DNA of 64,000 nucleotides from contig CAZPHC010000019.1 in the NCBI GenBank assembly GCA_964586155.1, positions 1 to 64,000 of the forward strand. Reading direction: 5' to 3'. The DNA is from SXNM01 sp964586155 (GTDB taxonomy: Bacteria; Myxococcota_A; UBA9042). The number at the start of each line of letters is the position of its first letter. Positions within the stretch are counted from its first letter, which is position 1. The position numbers were made by a program, and so were the translations under genes. Shown in pieces: positions 1 through 10,096 of the stretch. Under the pieces are notes generated by a model. The model was given only the letters and a program-made list of their open reading frames with translations. It was not told where the DNA came from and ran no database searches.

Positions 1-2350
<2,350 letters not shown>

Positions 2351-2559
2351 GAGCGTCTCTCCATCTTGAGGCCACGTCGCCACGCAGGGGGTGGCGGCGG
2401 CCGGTCGTTGCAGGCTTCTGCAGGCACCGCCTCCAGTGGGGGCGGCCTGCGTCGCTCTTTCGCCACCGCGCTCGGCGGTAGGCCCAGTTCGCCGGAAGTT
2501 CCGGCGTCTTCGGTGGCTCCCGTGGGAGCCGGGCCGCATGTCTGCGGCAGACGCAAGGA

Positions 2560-2603
2560 GCCCTGAGCCGCCGGGTCCTTTTCGGGTCCCGGCGGCTCAG
2601 GGC
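2560..2603 (-). promoter_or_regulatory. 16-bp perfect hairpin between rplL and rpoB
   Basis: Arms at 2560-2575 and 2588-2603 are exact reverse complements with a 12-nt loop. The hairpin lies 20 nt after the rplL stop codon, in a 273-nt rplL-rpoB gap. No T-run follows on the transcribed strand, so a simple intrinsic terminator is unlikely. In E. coli this interval holds an attenuator and an RNase III processing site. By analogy this may be a processing or attenuation element that sets the rplL:rpoB ratio. The rest of the gap holds smaller GC-rich hairpins (for example 2515-2530). Confidence 0.6.
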
Positions 2604-2623
2604 CGAAGCCAGACAGGCGGGGT

Positions 2624-3010
2624 CTACTTGACGTCGACCTTGGCGCCGGCCTCCTCGAGCTTCTTCTTCATGTCCTCGGCCTCGGCCTTGGACACGCCTT
2701 CCTTGACGGCGCCGCCGTTGTCGACCAGCGTCTTGGCCTCCTTGAGGCCCAGGCTCGTCAGCTCGCGGACGACCTTGATGACGTTGATCTTCTTGTCGCC
2801 GCCGTCGGTGATGACGACGTCGAACTCGGTCTTCTCCTCGACCGGGGCAGCGGCCTCGCCACCACCACCGCCGCCACCGGCGGCCGGGGCGGCCGCGACG
2901 GCCGCGGCGCTGACGCCCCACTTCTCCTCAAGCGCCTTGACGATCTCGGCGAGCTCGAGGACGGTGAGGCCCGAGAGGTGGTCGATCAGCTGATCACGCG
3001 AAATGCTCAT
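2624..3010 (-). CDS. rplL: 50S ribosomal protein L7/L12
   Basis: 128 residues, the usual length. It forms the mobile ribosomal stalk dimers that recruit translation GTPases. The N-terminal dimerisation helix region (LIDHLSGLTVLELAEIVKAL) is followed by an Ala/Gly-rich hinge with seven consecutive glycines. The C-terminal globular domain contains EKTEFDVVITDGGDKKINVI and KEAKTLVDN. The start is ATG at 3010 behind a GGGAGA ribosome-binding site. It lies 60 nt downstream of rplJ, and the two are normally co-translated and autoregulated by the L10-L12 complex. Confidence 0.98.
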   Translation of the reverse strand: MSISRDQLIDHLSGLTVLELAEIVKALEEKWGVSAAAVAAAPAAGGGGGGGEAAAPVEEKTEFDVVITDGGDKKINVIKVVRELTSLGLKEAKTLVDNGGAVKEGVSKAEAEDMKKKLEEAGAKVDVK

Positions 3011-3070
3011 GGTAATTCTCCCTGGAATGTCGGGCGGCGTTCCGCCCCGTCTTCATGGCTGCGGCCTGGT

Positions 3071-3598
3071 TCAGGCAGCGACCTCTTCGAGCTTGTCCTT
3101 CCGAGCGGACAGAACGGTCACCAAGCCTCGCGGCACGGCGGCCAACTGACCCACGAACTTCTGCGGCACGGCGTTCAACGTACCAAGGAACTTGGCACGC
3201 AGTTCGTCGATGCCCGGCAGCTTGCTCAGCGCGTCGACATCCGCCGCGTTGAGCGCCTTGCCATTGAGCACGCCGCCCTTGATGTCGATCTTTCCACCGG
3301 CATCCTTGGCAGCCTTGACGAGCACCTTCGCCGGCGCGACGGGGTCGACCGAGAAGGCGATGAAGTTCGAACCCACCAGCAGGGGCGCGATGCCCTGGTG
3401 GGGGGTTCCCTGGACGGACAAGCGCGCAAGGGTGTTCTTCACCATACGCAACTTGGCAGACTGCTTCCGCAGCGCGACGCGAAGTGCGGTGCTCTCCTCG
3501 ACGGTGAGCTTGCCGTACGACGCGACCACGATTCCGGTCGCTCCTGCCAACTCCGCACGGAGCTGATCGACCCGGTCTTGCTTCTGTTGCTTGTTCAC
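3071..3598 (-). CDS. rplJ: 50S ribosomal protein L10
   Basis: 175 residues if translation begins at the GTG at 3598 (VNKQQKQDRV). I prefer this start because AAGGAG lies at ideal spacing before it; an in-frame upstream ATG would place that ribosome-binding site inside the gene. L10 anchors L7/L12 to 23S rRNA. Conserved blocks are visible: GIVVASYGKLTVEE near the N-terminus, LRMVKNTLARL in the rRNA-binding part, and the C-terminal L12-binding helix rich in Leu and Val. It is probably autoregulated through the leader upstream. Confidence 0.96.
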   Translation of the reverse strand: MNKQQKQDRVDQLRAELAGATGIVVASYGKLTVEESTALRVALRKQSAKLRMVKNTLARLSVQGTPHQGIAPLLVGSNFIAFSVDPVAPAKVLVKAAKDAGGKIDIKGGVLNGKALNAADVDALSKLPGIDELRAKFLGTLNAVPQKFVGQLAAVPRGLVTVLSARKDKLEEVAA

Positions 3599-3798
3599 GG
3601 GTCTTCTCCTTGCTACGCCTGAGACGGACACGATGTTGTCTTGCGGGTCGCCCCGGTCGACAAACGCTGCACCGTGCAGTTCGCCTCCGCCGGACTTGTA
3701 CCCCGAAGGGATGCCGGCTTCTCAGACGCTGCCTCCTCGTGGGAGGCATCCACACGACCAACGCCACCGAGGCGAACGCCCCGGCTTTGGTTGGCCGA
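3599..3798 (-). promoter_or_regulatory. Probable L10 leader (rplJ-rplL autoregulation)
   Basis: A 200-nt untranslated interval separates rplA and rplJ, in a cluster whose other gaps are mostly below 75 nt. It can fold locally: a perfect 6-bp hairpin lies at 3731-3747 (GCCTCC/GGAGGC with a 5-nt loop), with further G/C-rich complementary segments on both sides. In most bacteria the mRNA leader at this place binds the L10-L12 complex and represses translation. I infer that role from position and structure; I did not match the covariance model. Confidence 0.5.
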
Positions 3799-4506
3799 CT
3801 AGGTGCGAAACCAGTTCGCAACCTCGTTCGGGTCGATACGCACGCCAGGGGAGTGCGTCAGGCTCAAGGTCACGCCCTTGAAGTAGGCGCCCTTGGCGGT
3901 CGACGGCTTGAGCTTGCTGAGGGTCTCGGCGAGCGTCCGGAAGTTCTCTTCCAGCGCGGCCGGCTCGAACGAGCGCTTGCCGATGCCGGCGTGGATGACG
4001 CCAGCCTTGTCGGTACGGAAGGTGATCTTGCCGCCCTTGGCCGCCTGCACCGCCGACGCGACGTCGAAGGTCACCGTGCCAACCTTGGGGTTCGGCATGA
4101 GACCACGCGGGCCGAGCAGACGACCGATCTTGCCGACCTGGACCATCATGTTCGGCGTCGCGATGGCGACATCGAAGTCGAACCAGCCGCCCTGGATCTT
4201 CTCGACCAGGTCGTCCGAACCGACGAAGTCCGCGCCGGCCGCCGTCGCCTCGGCCTCTTTTTCGCCCTTGGCGAACACGAGGACGCGCATCGTCTTGCCG
4301 GTGCCGTTCGGCAGCACGCAGGCGCCGCGAACCATCTGGTCCGCATGCTTGGGGTTCACACCCAGGTTGATGGCGACCTCGACCGTCTCGTCGTAGCGCG
4401 CCGAGCCGAGCTCGCGCACCAGAGAGAAGCCGTCGCCGACCGTGTAGCGCTTGGAGCGGTCGAGCTTCTGCATCGCCGCCAGGTACTTCTTTCCACGCTT
4501 CGCCAT
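3799..4506 (-). CDS. rplA: 50S ribosomal protein L1
   Basis: 235 residues, full length. L1 builds the mobile stalk near the E site and is a translational repressor of the rplK-rplA unit in many bacteria. Signature blocks visible are GRLLGPRGLMPNPKVGTV, the conserved L1 signature, and the GACVLPNGTGKTMRVLVF strand region. The start is ATG at 4506 with AGGAG at good spacing. It lies only 11 nt downstream of rplK, as expected for a coupled pair. Confidence 0.98.
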   Translation of the reverse strand: MAKRGKKYLAAMQKLDRSKRYTVGDGFSLVRELGSARYDETVEVAINLGVNPKHADQMVRGACVLPNGTGKTMRVLVFAKGEKEAEATAAGADFVGSDDLVEKIQGGWFDFDVAIATPNMMVQVGKIGRLLGPRGLMPNPKVGTVTFDVASAVQAAKGGKITFRTDKAGVIHAGIGKRSFEPAALEENFRTLAETLSKLKPSTAKGAYFKGVTLSLTHSPGVRIDPNEVANWFRT

Positions 4507-4517
4507 GGCTTCTTCTC

Positions 4518-4943
4518 CTAACCGACGACGTCGATGCCCATCGAGCGGGCGGTTCCTGCGATGATGTTGATCGCGCCGTCGATATCGGCGGCGTTCAGAT
4601 CGACCATCTTGATCTCTGCAATCTCTCGAACCTGGTCACGCGTGACCTTCGCGACCTTGTCGCGGTTCGGGACGGCCGACCCCTTGGTCACCTTCGCGGC
4701 CTTGAGCAGCAGGCGCGAGGCCGGCGGCGTCTTGAGCTCGAAGCTGAAGGAGCGGTCAGAGTAGACGGTGATCACCACAGGGATGATCATGCCAACTTTT
4801 TCCTGCGTGGCGGCATTGTACGCCTTGCAGAACTGCATGATGTTGACGCCGTGCTGACCCAGCGCCGGGCCAACCGGCGGCGAGGGCGTCGCCTTGCCGG
4901 CCGGGAGCTGAAGCTTCACGTAGCCGGTGATCTTCTTCGCCAT
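4518..4943 (-). CDS. rplK: 50S ribosomal protein L11
   Basis: 141 residues, the standard length. L11 binds the GTPase-associated centre of 23S rRNA and is the target region for thiopeptides and RelA activation. The N-terminal LPAGKATPSPPVGPALGQ stretch and the QFCKAYNAAT block are diagnostic. The C-terminal RNA-binding domain is complete, ending GTARSMGIDVVG. It opens the rplK-rplA pair downstream of nusG. The ribosome-binding site is weak, and a small hairpin lies in the leader. Confidence 0.98.
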   Translation of the reverse strand: MAKKITGYVKLQLPAGKATPSPPVGPALGQHGVNIMQFCKAYNAATQEKVGMIIPVVITVYSDRSFSFELKTPPASRLLLKAAKVTKGSAVPNRDKVAKVTRDQVREIAEIKMVDLNAADIDGAINIIAGTARSMGIDVVG

Positions 4944-4968
4944 GGAACAACTCCGTTGTGCTGCAAGC

Positions 4969-4987
4969 GGCGACTGCTGAAGTCGCC
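4969..4987 (-). promoter_or_regulatory. Leader hairpin upstream of rplK
   Basis: GGCGACT and AGTCGCC form a perfect 7-bp stem with a 5-nt loop in the 60-nt nusG-rplK gap, about 25 nt before the rplK start. The position is where an L1-binding translational operator often lies. The regulatory role is inferred from position only. Confidence 0.35.
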
Positions 4988-5003
4988 TCGCACGTCAGGA
5001 CAC

Positions 5004-5591
5004 CTAACCGCCGATCTTCTCGACCTGCATGAAGCCGAGCTCCACCGGCGTCGCGCGACCGAAGATGCTGACCAGCACCTTCAGCTTCTGCTTCTCTTGA
5101 ATCACTTCCGCGATCGTGCCGGTGAAGGACGAGAACGGACCGTCGATGACTCGAACCTCGCTGCCCTCGTCGAACGAGAGCACGGGCTTGGCCTCGACCT
5201 GGGACTGCTCGAGCTGACCGATGATCTTGCGAACCTCGGCCTCGGGCACGTGGGGGGGGTTGGTGCCGCCGCCGACGAACCCGGTGATCTTGTTGGTTCC
5301 CTTCACGCAGTGCCAGGTCTGCTCGTTGAGCACCATCTGCACCAGGATGTAGCCAGGGAAGAACTTGCGCTTGGACTCGTGGCGAACGCCGCCCCGCACC
5401 TCGACCACCTTCTCGGTCGGGATCAGGACGTCGCCGAAGTACTCGTCGAGCCCTTCCTGCTTGACCCGCTCTTCCAGCGAACGCTTGGCGACGCCCTCGG
5501 AGCCGGTGTAGGTGTGAACGATGTACCAGCGGAGCCGCGGCTTGCGGGCGGCGGGAGCCTGCTCGGGATTCGGCTGCACAGTTTCGGTCAT
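5004..5591 (-). CDS. nusG: Transcription termination/antitermination factor NusG
   Basis: 195 residues. NusG bridges RNA polymerase, Rho and the ribosome. After about 20 extra N-terminal residues, the NGN domain begins with RWYIVHTYTGSEGVAKRSLE and contains FFPGYILVQM. The C-terminal KOW domain carries SFDEGSEVRVIDGPFSSFTG. The start is ATG at 5591 behind GGAGGG. It is located between secE and rplK, the most conserved order in bacteria. Confidence 0.97.
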   Translation of the reverse strand: MTETVQPNPEQAPAARKPRLRWYIVHTYTGSEGVAKRSLEERVKQEGLDEYFGDVLIPTEKVVEVRGGVRHESKRKFFPGYILVQMVLNEQTWHCVKGTNKITGFVGGGTNPPHVPEAEVRKIIGQLEQSQVEAKPVLSFDEGSEVRVIDGPFSSFTGTIAEVIQEKQKLKVLVSIFGRATPVELGFMQVEKIGG

Positions 5592-5663
5592 CGCACCCTC
5601 CGGCGTGGCAGCGACACCCAGCAGCGCGAGGCTGCGGGCGGCCGCCCGAAATCAGACATCCGC

Positions 5664-6047
5664 CTAGATGTCGTAGAGAACTCTGGTGAGCGCGGAGAAC
5701 ACGATGTCGAAGGCCCACAGGGCCACGGCGATCAGGATCGTCGTGACGATGACCACCGTGGTCGAGACGCGCGTCTCTTCGGCGTTCGGCCACGTGATCT
5801 TGCGCACCTCGGCAGCAACCTCATTGGCCAGCTGGTAGAGCGTGGCGTGGCGCCAGAGCGCGATGCCGCCCACGACGCCGACGGCGATCCCCAGCAGGTT
5901 GCTCAAACGGAACTCAGCACCGATCAGGGCCAGATCCCACTCCGGGCGGAGCAGATCGAAGACCCCAGCGAACGTGCGAGCGCTGACGATCCAAAGCAGC
6001 AATGCGCCTGCCATGAATGCCATGTTGACCATGCGGGCCTGGCTCAT
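5664..6047 (-). CDS. secE: Preprotein translocase subunit SecE
   Basis: 127 residues, the longer three-helix form as in E. coli. It clamps SecY in the inner-membrane translocon. Hydrophobic helices lie at about residues 9-30, 48-66 and 95-118. The conserved amphipathic segment before the last helix is present (EVAAEVRKITWPNAEE), which is the diagnostic SecE signature. The start is ATG at 6047 with GGGAGAG upstream. It lies directly between tRNA-Trp and nusG. Confidence 0.96.
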   Translation of the reverse strand: MSQARMVNMAFMAGALLLWIVSARTFAGVFDLLRPEWDLALIGAEFRLSNLLGIAVGVVGGIALWRHATLYQLANEVAAEVRKITWPNAEETRVSTTVVIVTTILIAVALWAFDIVFSALTRVLYDI

Positions 6048-6099
6048 GCCGTCTCTCTCCCGGGAGCCACCGGCGGGTTTCCCCTGCGATGGCTCAGAC

Positions 6100-6175
6100 T
6101 GGCAGGGCAGCAGGGATTCGAACCCTGAACCTACGGATTTGGAGTCCGCCGCTCTACCGTTAGAGCTACTGCCCT
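6100..6175 (-). tRNA. tRNA-Trp(CCA)
   Basis: A 76-nt cloverleaf reads on the minus strand. The acceptor is AGGGCAG/CTGCCCT and the anticodon loop CTCCAAA gives anticodon CCA. The T-arm has GTTCGAATC and the 3' CCA is encoded. It lies between rpmG and secE, a position seen in many bacterial clusters. Confidence 0.97.
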
Positions 6176-6178
6176 GAC

Positions 6179-6212
6179 GGCCGACCGTCGTCCGCGTCGA
6201 CGACGGTCGGCC
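6179..6212 (-). promoter_or_regulatory. 14-bp perfect hairpin between rpmG and tRNA-Trp
   Basis: Arms 6179-6192 and 6199-6212 are exact reverse complements with a 6-nt loop. The hairpin starts 3 nt upstream of the tRNA-Trp 5' end and has no T-run. It could be a nuclease-processing stem that releases the tRNA from the tuf-rpmG transcript, or a weak attenuator. The stem is seen directly; its role is inferred. Confidence 0.6.
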
Positions 6213-6234
6213 CGACCACTTCTCTGCGAAGGGG

Positions 6235-6423
6235 CTACTTCACCTCGCGGTGGAGCGTAACCTTGCGGAGGTAGGGGTTGTACTTGCGCAGCTCAAGGCG
6301 ACCAGTGGTGGTCTTCTTGTTCTTGTTCGTCGTGTATCGCGACATCCCAGGAACACCCGATCCACGCTGCTCGGTGCACTCGAGGTGAATGATGACGCGA
6401 GCCTCTTTCTTGCCCTTGGCCAT
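6235..6423 (-). CDS. rpmG: 50S ribosomal protein L33
   Basis: 62 residues, slightly longer than the 49-55 usual. The core reads SRYTTNKNKKTTTGRLELRK followed by YNPYLRKVTLHRE, the typical L33 pattern. Only one cysteine is present, so this is the zinc-free (C-) type. The start is ATG at 6423 behind GGAGG. It lies between tuf and tRNA-Trp. Confidence 0.95.
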   Translation of the reverse strand: MAKGKKEARVIIHLECTEQRGSGVPGMSRYTTNKNKKTTTGRLELRKYNPYLRKVTLHREVK

Positions 6424-6473
6424 GGGAGCCTCCGGACGCTAACGCGCCGAGCAGAGTCCAGTCCCCGTGGGGA

Positions 6474-7676
<1,203 letters not shown>

Positions 7677-7876
7677 GGTCCTATCCTCCGCTACAGATGC
7701 CCGGGGCTAGCCCTCGGGGCGTGTGCGCACCGGCGCGTGGCGCCTGTCCGTCTAGCGCTTCCGCTGCGCTTGCTGCTCCGGTGGCGGCGCCTGACCGCCC
7801 CGACTTCTCGACCAATCTCCGTGGCACCTTGCCAGGCGACTGGGTTCGCGCAGGCCGATTCGGCTGGCCTGCACAG

Positions 7877-7949
<73 letters not shown>

Positions 7950-7950
7950 G

Positions 7951-8026
7951 TGGAGCGGGAAACGGGTCTCGAACCCGCAACCCCCAGCTTGGAAGGCTAG
8001 TGCTCTACCAATTGAGCTATTCCCGC
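7951..8026 (-). tRNA. tRNA-Gly(TCC)
   Basis: A 76-nt cloverleaf with acceptor GCGGGAA/TTCCCGC and anticodon loop CTTCCAA, giving anticodon TCC. CCA is encoded. It is separated by one base from tRNA-Thr(GGT) and is equivalent to glyT. Confidence 0.97.
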
Positions 8027-8107
8027 TGCGATTTCGCACCGGCCGGGGCCCCTTCGCAGGGTCGTCCGGCCTTCATGTCGACGCCGCTGACCTGCAGGCA
8101 GGCCAGC

Positions 8108-8193
8108 TGGTGGAGGATGGTGGATTCGAACCACCGTAGGCTCACGCCAGCAGATTTACAGTCTGCCCCCTTTAGCCACTCGGGCAATCCTCC
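8108..8193 (-). tRNA. tRNA-Tyr(GTA)
   Basis: An 86-nt type II tRNA with a long variable arm. The acceptor is GGAGGAT/ATCCTCC, and anticodon stem-loop GCAGA-CTGTAAA-TCTGC gives anticodon GTA. CCA is encoded. It is equivalent to tyrU. Confidence 0.97.
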
Positions 8194-8228
8194 GTCGTGT
8201 GTGTTGCCCGGTCCGCGGGCTGGCGTCC

Positions 8229-8304
8229 TGGTGCTGGCGGAGGGACTTGAACCCGCAACCTGCTGATTACAAATCAGCTGCTCTGCCAGTTGAGCTACGC
8301 CAGC
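8229..8304 (-). tRNA. tRNA-Thr(TGT)
   Basis: A 76-nt cloverleaf with acceptor GCTGGCG/CGCCAGC. Anticodon stem-loop GCTGA-TTTGTAA-TCAGC gives anticodon TGT, and CCA is encoded. It is the first gene of the tRNA-tuf transcript, equivalent to thrU. Confidence 0.97.
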
Positions 8305-8464
8305 TCTTCGGGGGCTGCGGCCTTCGGAGGCCACATGCGTCGACGTATGCTGTCTTTCATCCCGACACGAAGGTGCGGAAACCGCAGTCCGGCAAGCCTT
8401 CCAGCCGTCCGTTCCGCCCCCCGGTGGGAGACGCGCGCAGCGTCCCTCGGGTCAGGGGCCGCTG

Positions 8465-8494
8465 GAAATACAGGAACGCCCCTTGGCTGTCAAG
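8465..8494 (-). promoter_or_regulatory. Candidate promoter of the tRNA-tuf operon
   Basis: On the minus strand a perfect TTGACA (-35, 8489-8494) is followed, 17-18 nt later, by a TATTT-containing -10 preceded by TG. It lies 160 nt upstream of tRNA-Thr(TGT) in a 255-nt gene-free gap, where the main promoter of this stable-RNA operon would be expected. Confidence 0.5.
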
Positions 8495-8559
8495 TAGAAC
8501 CGGCCGGCCCGCCCATGGCCGCGGTCGCGCGTCAAGGGGCTTCGCGGCGCTGCGGGAGC

Positions 8560-9498
8560 CTAGGTCGCGGCCCCAGGCCGCCGCAAGATGCCCAGTGCCG
8601 CAGCAGCGAAGGCCGAAACGTTGAGTGATTGCATGGTTGGGGCCCCGTCGAGGCGCACGACCGCGTCACAATGGCGCCGCACCAGTGGTCGAAGGCCTCG
8701 GTCTTCGGCGCCGAGCACCAGCACGATCGGCTGATCGCGACGGAGGCTCCAGAGGTCCTGCGAACCGCCTTCGAGGCCCGTGCCCACGATCGTCCAGCCC
8801 TGCTCGCGGAGCGACGCCAACGATCGTGCGAGGTTGGTGACGATGGCCACGGGCACGACGCTGGCGCCACCGCGCGCGATCCGCTCTGTCGTCGGCGTCA
8901 CGTGCGCTGCCCGATCGGCCGGGATCAGGACGCCGGCGACGCCGAAGAACGCAGCTGAGCGCAGGATCGCGCCGAGGTTGTGGGTGTCGGTGATGCCGTC
9001 CAGCGCGAGCAGGACCGTGCCCGCGCGCGGCGGCGCCGTCGAGGTGATGTCCTCGAGGTCCGCGTGCGGAAAGGCCCGCACCGCGATCGCGACGCCCTGC
9101 GCCAGGTGGTCCTCGCGCAGCTGCAGCGGTGCCTGGGTGGAGATGCCGATCCCTTGGGCGCGATCGCGGAGCGCGGGCGCTGCTTCGGCCACGGCTGCCT
9201 CGATCTGGGCGATCGTGTCGCGATCGCGGCTCCAGCAGAAGACGGCCTGCACCCGTCGTGGTTGGTGGCGCAGGACGGCGAGCGTCGCGTGGACGCCGAC
9301 GATGAGCCCATCCGGTTCGCGCGGCGGTCGCCCGGAACCGGCTTGCCGCGCGGGCGCGTCCGGCCCCCGATCGCGTGGAGGCTTGCCTGGCGGGGCGCCC
9401 GCCGCGGCACGTGGCGGCGCCGGCCGCTCCCCGGTCCTGGTCGGCCGGCCATGGCCGGACGGACGCGTGGGACCCTTGCCCCCTGCGTTACGCGACAT
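8560..9498 (-). CDS. rlmB: SpoU-family 2'-O-ribose RNA methyltransferase (RlmB/TrmH type)
   Basis: 312 residues. SAM-dependent SPOUT methyltransferase of 23S rRNA or tRNA. All three SpoU motifs are visible: DTHNLGAILRSAAF, VLVLGAEDRGL and a C-terminal MQSLNVSAFAAAAL. The SpoU substrate-binding domain begins at GLIVGVHATLAVL. About 65 N-terminal residues are Pro/Arg/Gly-rich and probably disordered. I chose ATG 9498 because it overlaps the stop of the upstream gene; a longer in-frame reading would run through that gene. RlmB is the best guess from architecture, but another SpoU target cannot be excluded. Confidence 0.85.
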   Translation of the reverse strand: MSRNAGGKGPTRPSGHGRPTRTGERPAPPRAAAGAPPGKPPRDRGPDAPARQAGSGRPPREPDGLIVGVHATLAVLRHQPRRVQAVFCWSRDRDTIAQIEAAVAEAAPALRDRAQGIGISTQAPLQLREDHLAQGVAIAVRAFPHADLEDITSTAPPRAGTVLLALDGITDTHNLGAILRSAAFFGVAGVLIPADRAAHVTPTTERIARGGASVVPVAIVTNLARSLASLREQGWTIVGTGLEGGSQDLWSLRRDQPIVLVLGAEDRGLRPLVRRHCDAVVRLDGAPTMQSLNVSAFAAAALGILRRPGAAT

Positions 9499-10096
9499 CG
9501 TGAGTCTCCTCCTGGCGGATCCGAGCCTGCATCCCCTCGACCACGGCGAGCGGGTCAGCGACGCGATCGAGCCCGCGCACGATCTGGCCATGGCCCGGTG
9601 CAGACGCCGGAGGACGCGCATCCCACGCGGCGGTGCAGACCATCGGCAGCGCCGACGCATCGGGGACGCCGGCCTCGTTCAAGGCGTGGCCATCGACGAC
9701 CCATCCGGCGACACCGAGCTCACGCCAGGCGGCCAAACCGGACGCCTCCGGCAGCGACGCGCATCGCACGAGGACTGGCCGGCCTGCCGCGCTGCGGACC
9801 AGCGAGCCCAGCGCCTCGGCGCTGCTCTGGGCGCTGACGACGACCCCCCGTGCCGAGGATCGCGCAACCACGCGACCGAGCGCCTGCGCGCTGGCGACCT
9901 CCACGACGATGCCGAGGTCCAACCAACAGCGGGCGCCGATCGCCTCGAGCGCGACGATGCCGCCCAGCCCGCTCTGCAGCACCAGCGCCGGGCCCAGCAT
10001 CAGGTCGACGTCCAGCGCGGCGAACTCGTCGAGCAGCGCCTCGAACGGTTCGAGGTGTGGGCCCTCCAGCCAGACCCAGAGCCGCGGCAGGCTCAT
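9488..10096 (-). CDS. Degenerate OMP-decarboxylase-like TIM-barrel protein
   Basis: 202 residues if started at ATG 10096, which overlaps the proS stop as ATGA. Segments recall orotidine-5'-phosphate decarboxylase (PyrF): a VDLMLGPALVLQSG strand, ALEAIGARCWLDLGIV where PyrF has the K-xx-F-LDLK-DIP stretch, and a terminal HGQIVRGLDRVADPLAVVE like the PyrF VVGRPI-ADP phosphate-binding end. The catalytic Lys-Asp array is not present (LDLGIVVEV). It may be an inactive relative or another beta/alpha-barrel. It is translationally coupled on both sides, to proS and rlmB. The gene is confident; the family is tentative. Confidence 0.6.
   Translation of the reverse strand: MSLPRLWVWLEGPHLEPFEALLDEFAALDVDLMLGPALVLQSGLGGIVALEAIGARCWLDLGIVVEVASAQALGRVVARSSARGVVVSAQSSAEALGSLVRSAAGRPVLVRCASLPEASGLAAWRELGVAGWVVDGHALNEAGVPDASALPMVCTAAWDARPPASAPGHGQIVRGLDRVADPLAVVEGMQARIRQEETHDVA

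Noticed and set aside
2560..2603. Intrinsic terminator before rpoB
   Set aside because: There is no U-tract, and full termination there would block rpoB. A processing or attenuation element is more likely.
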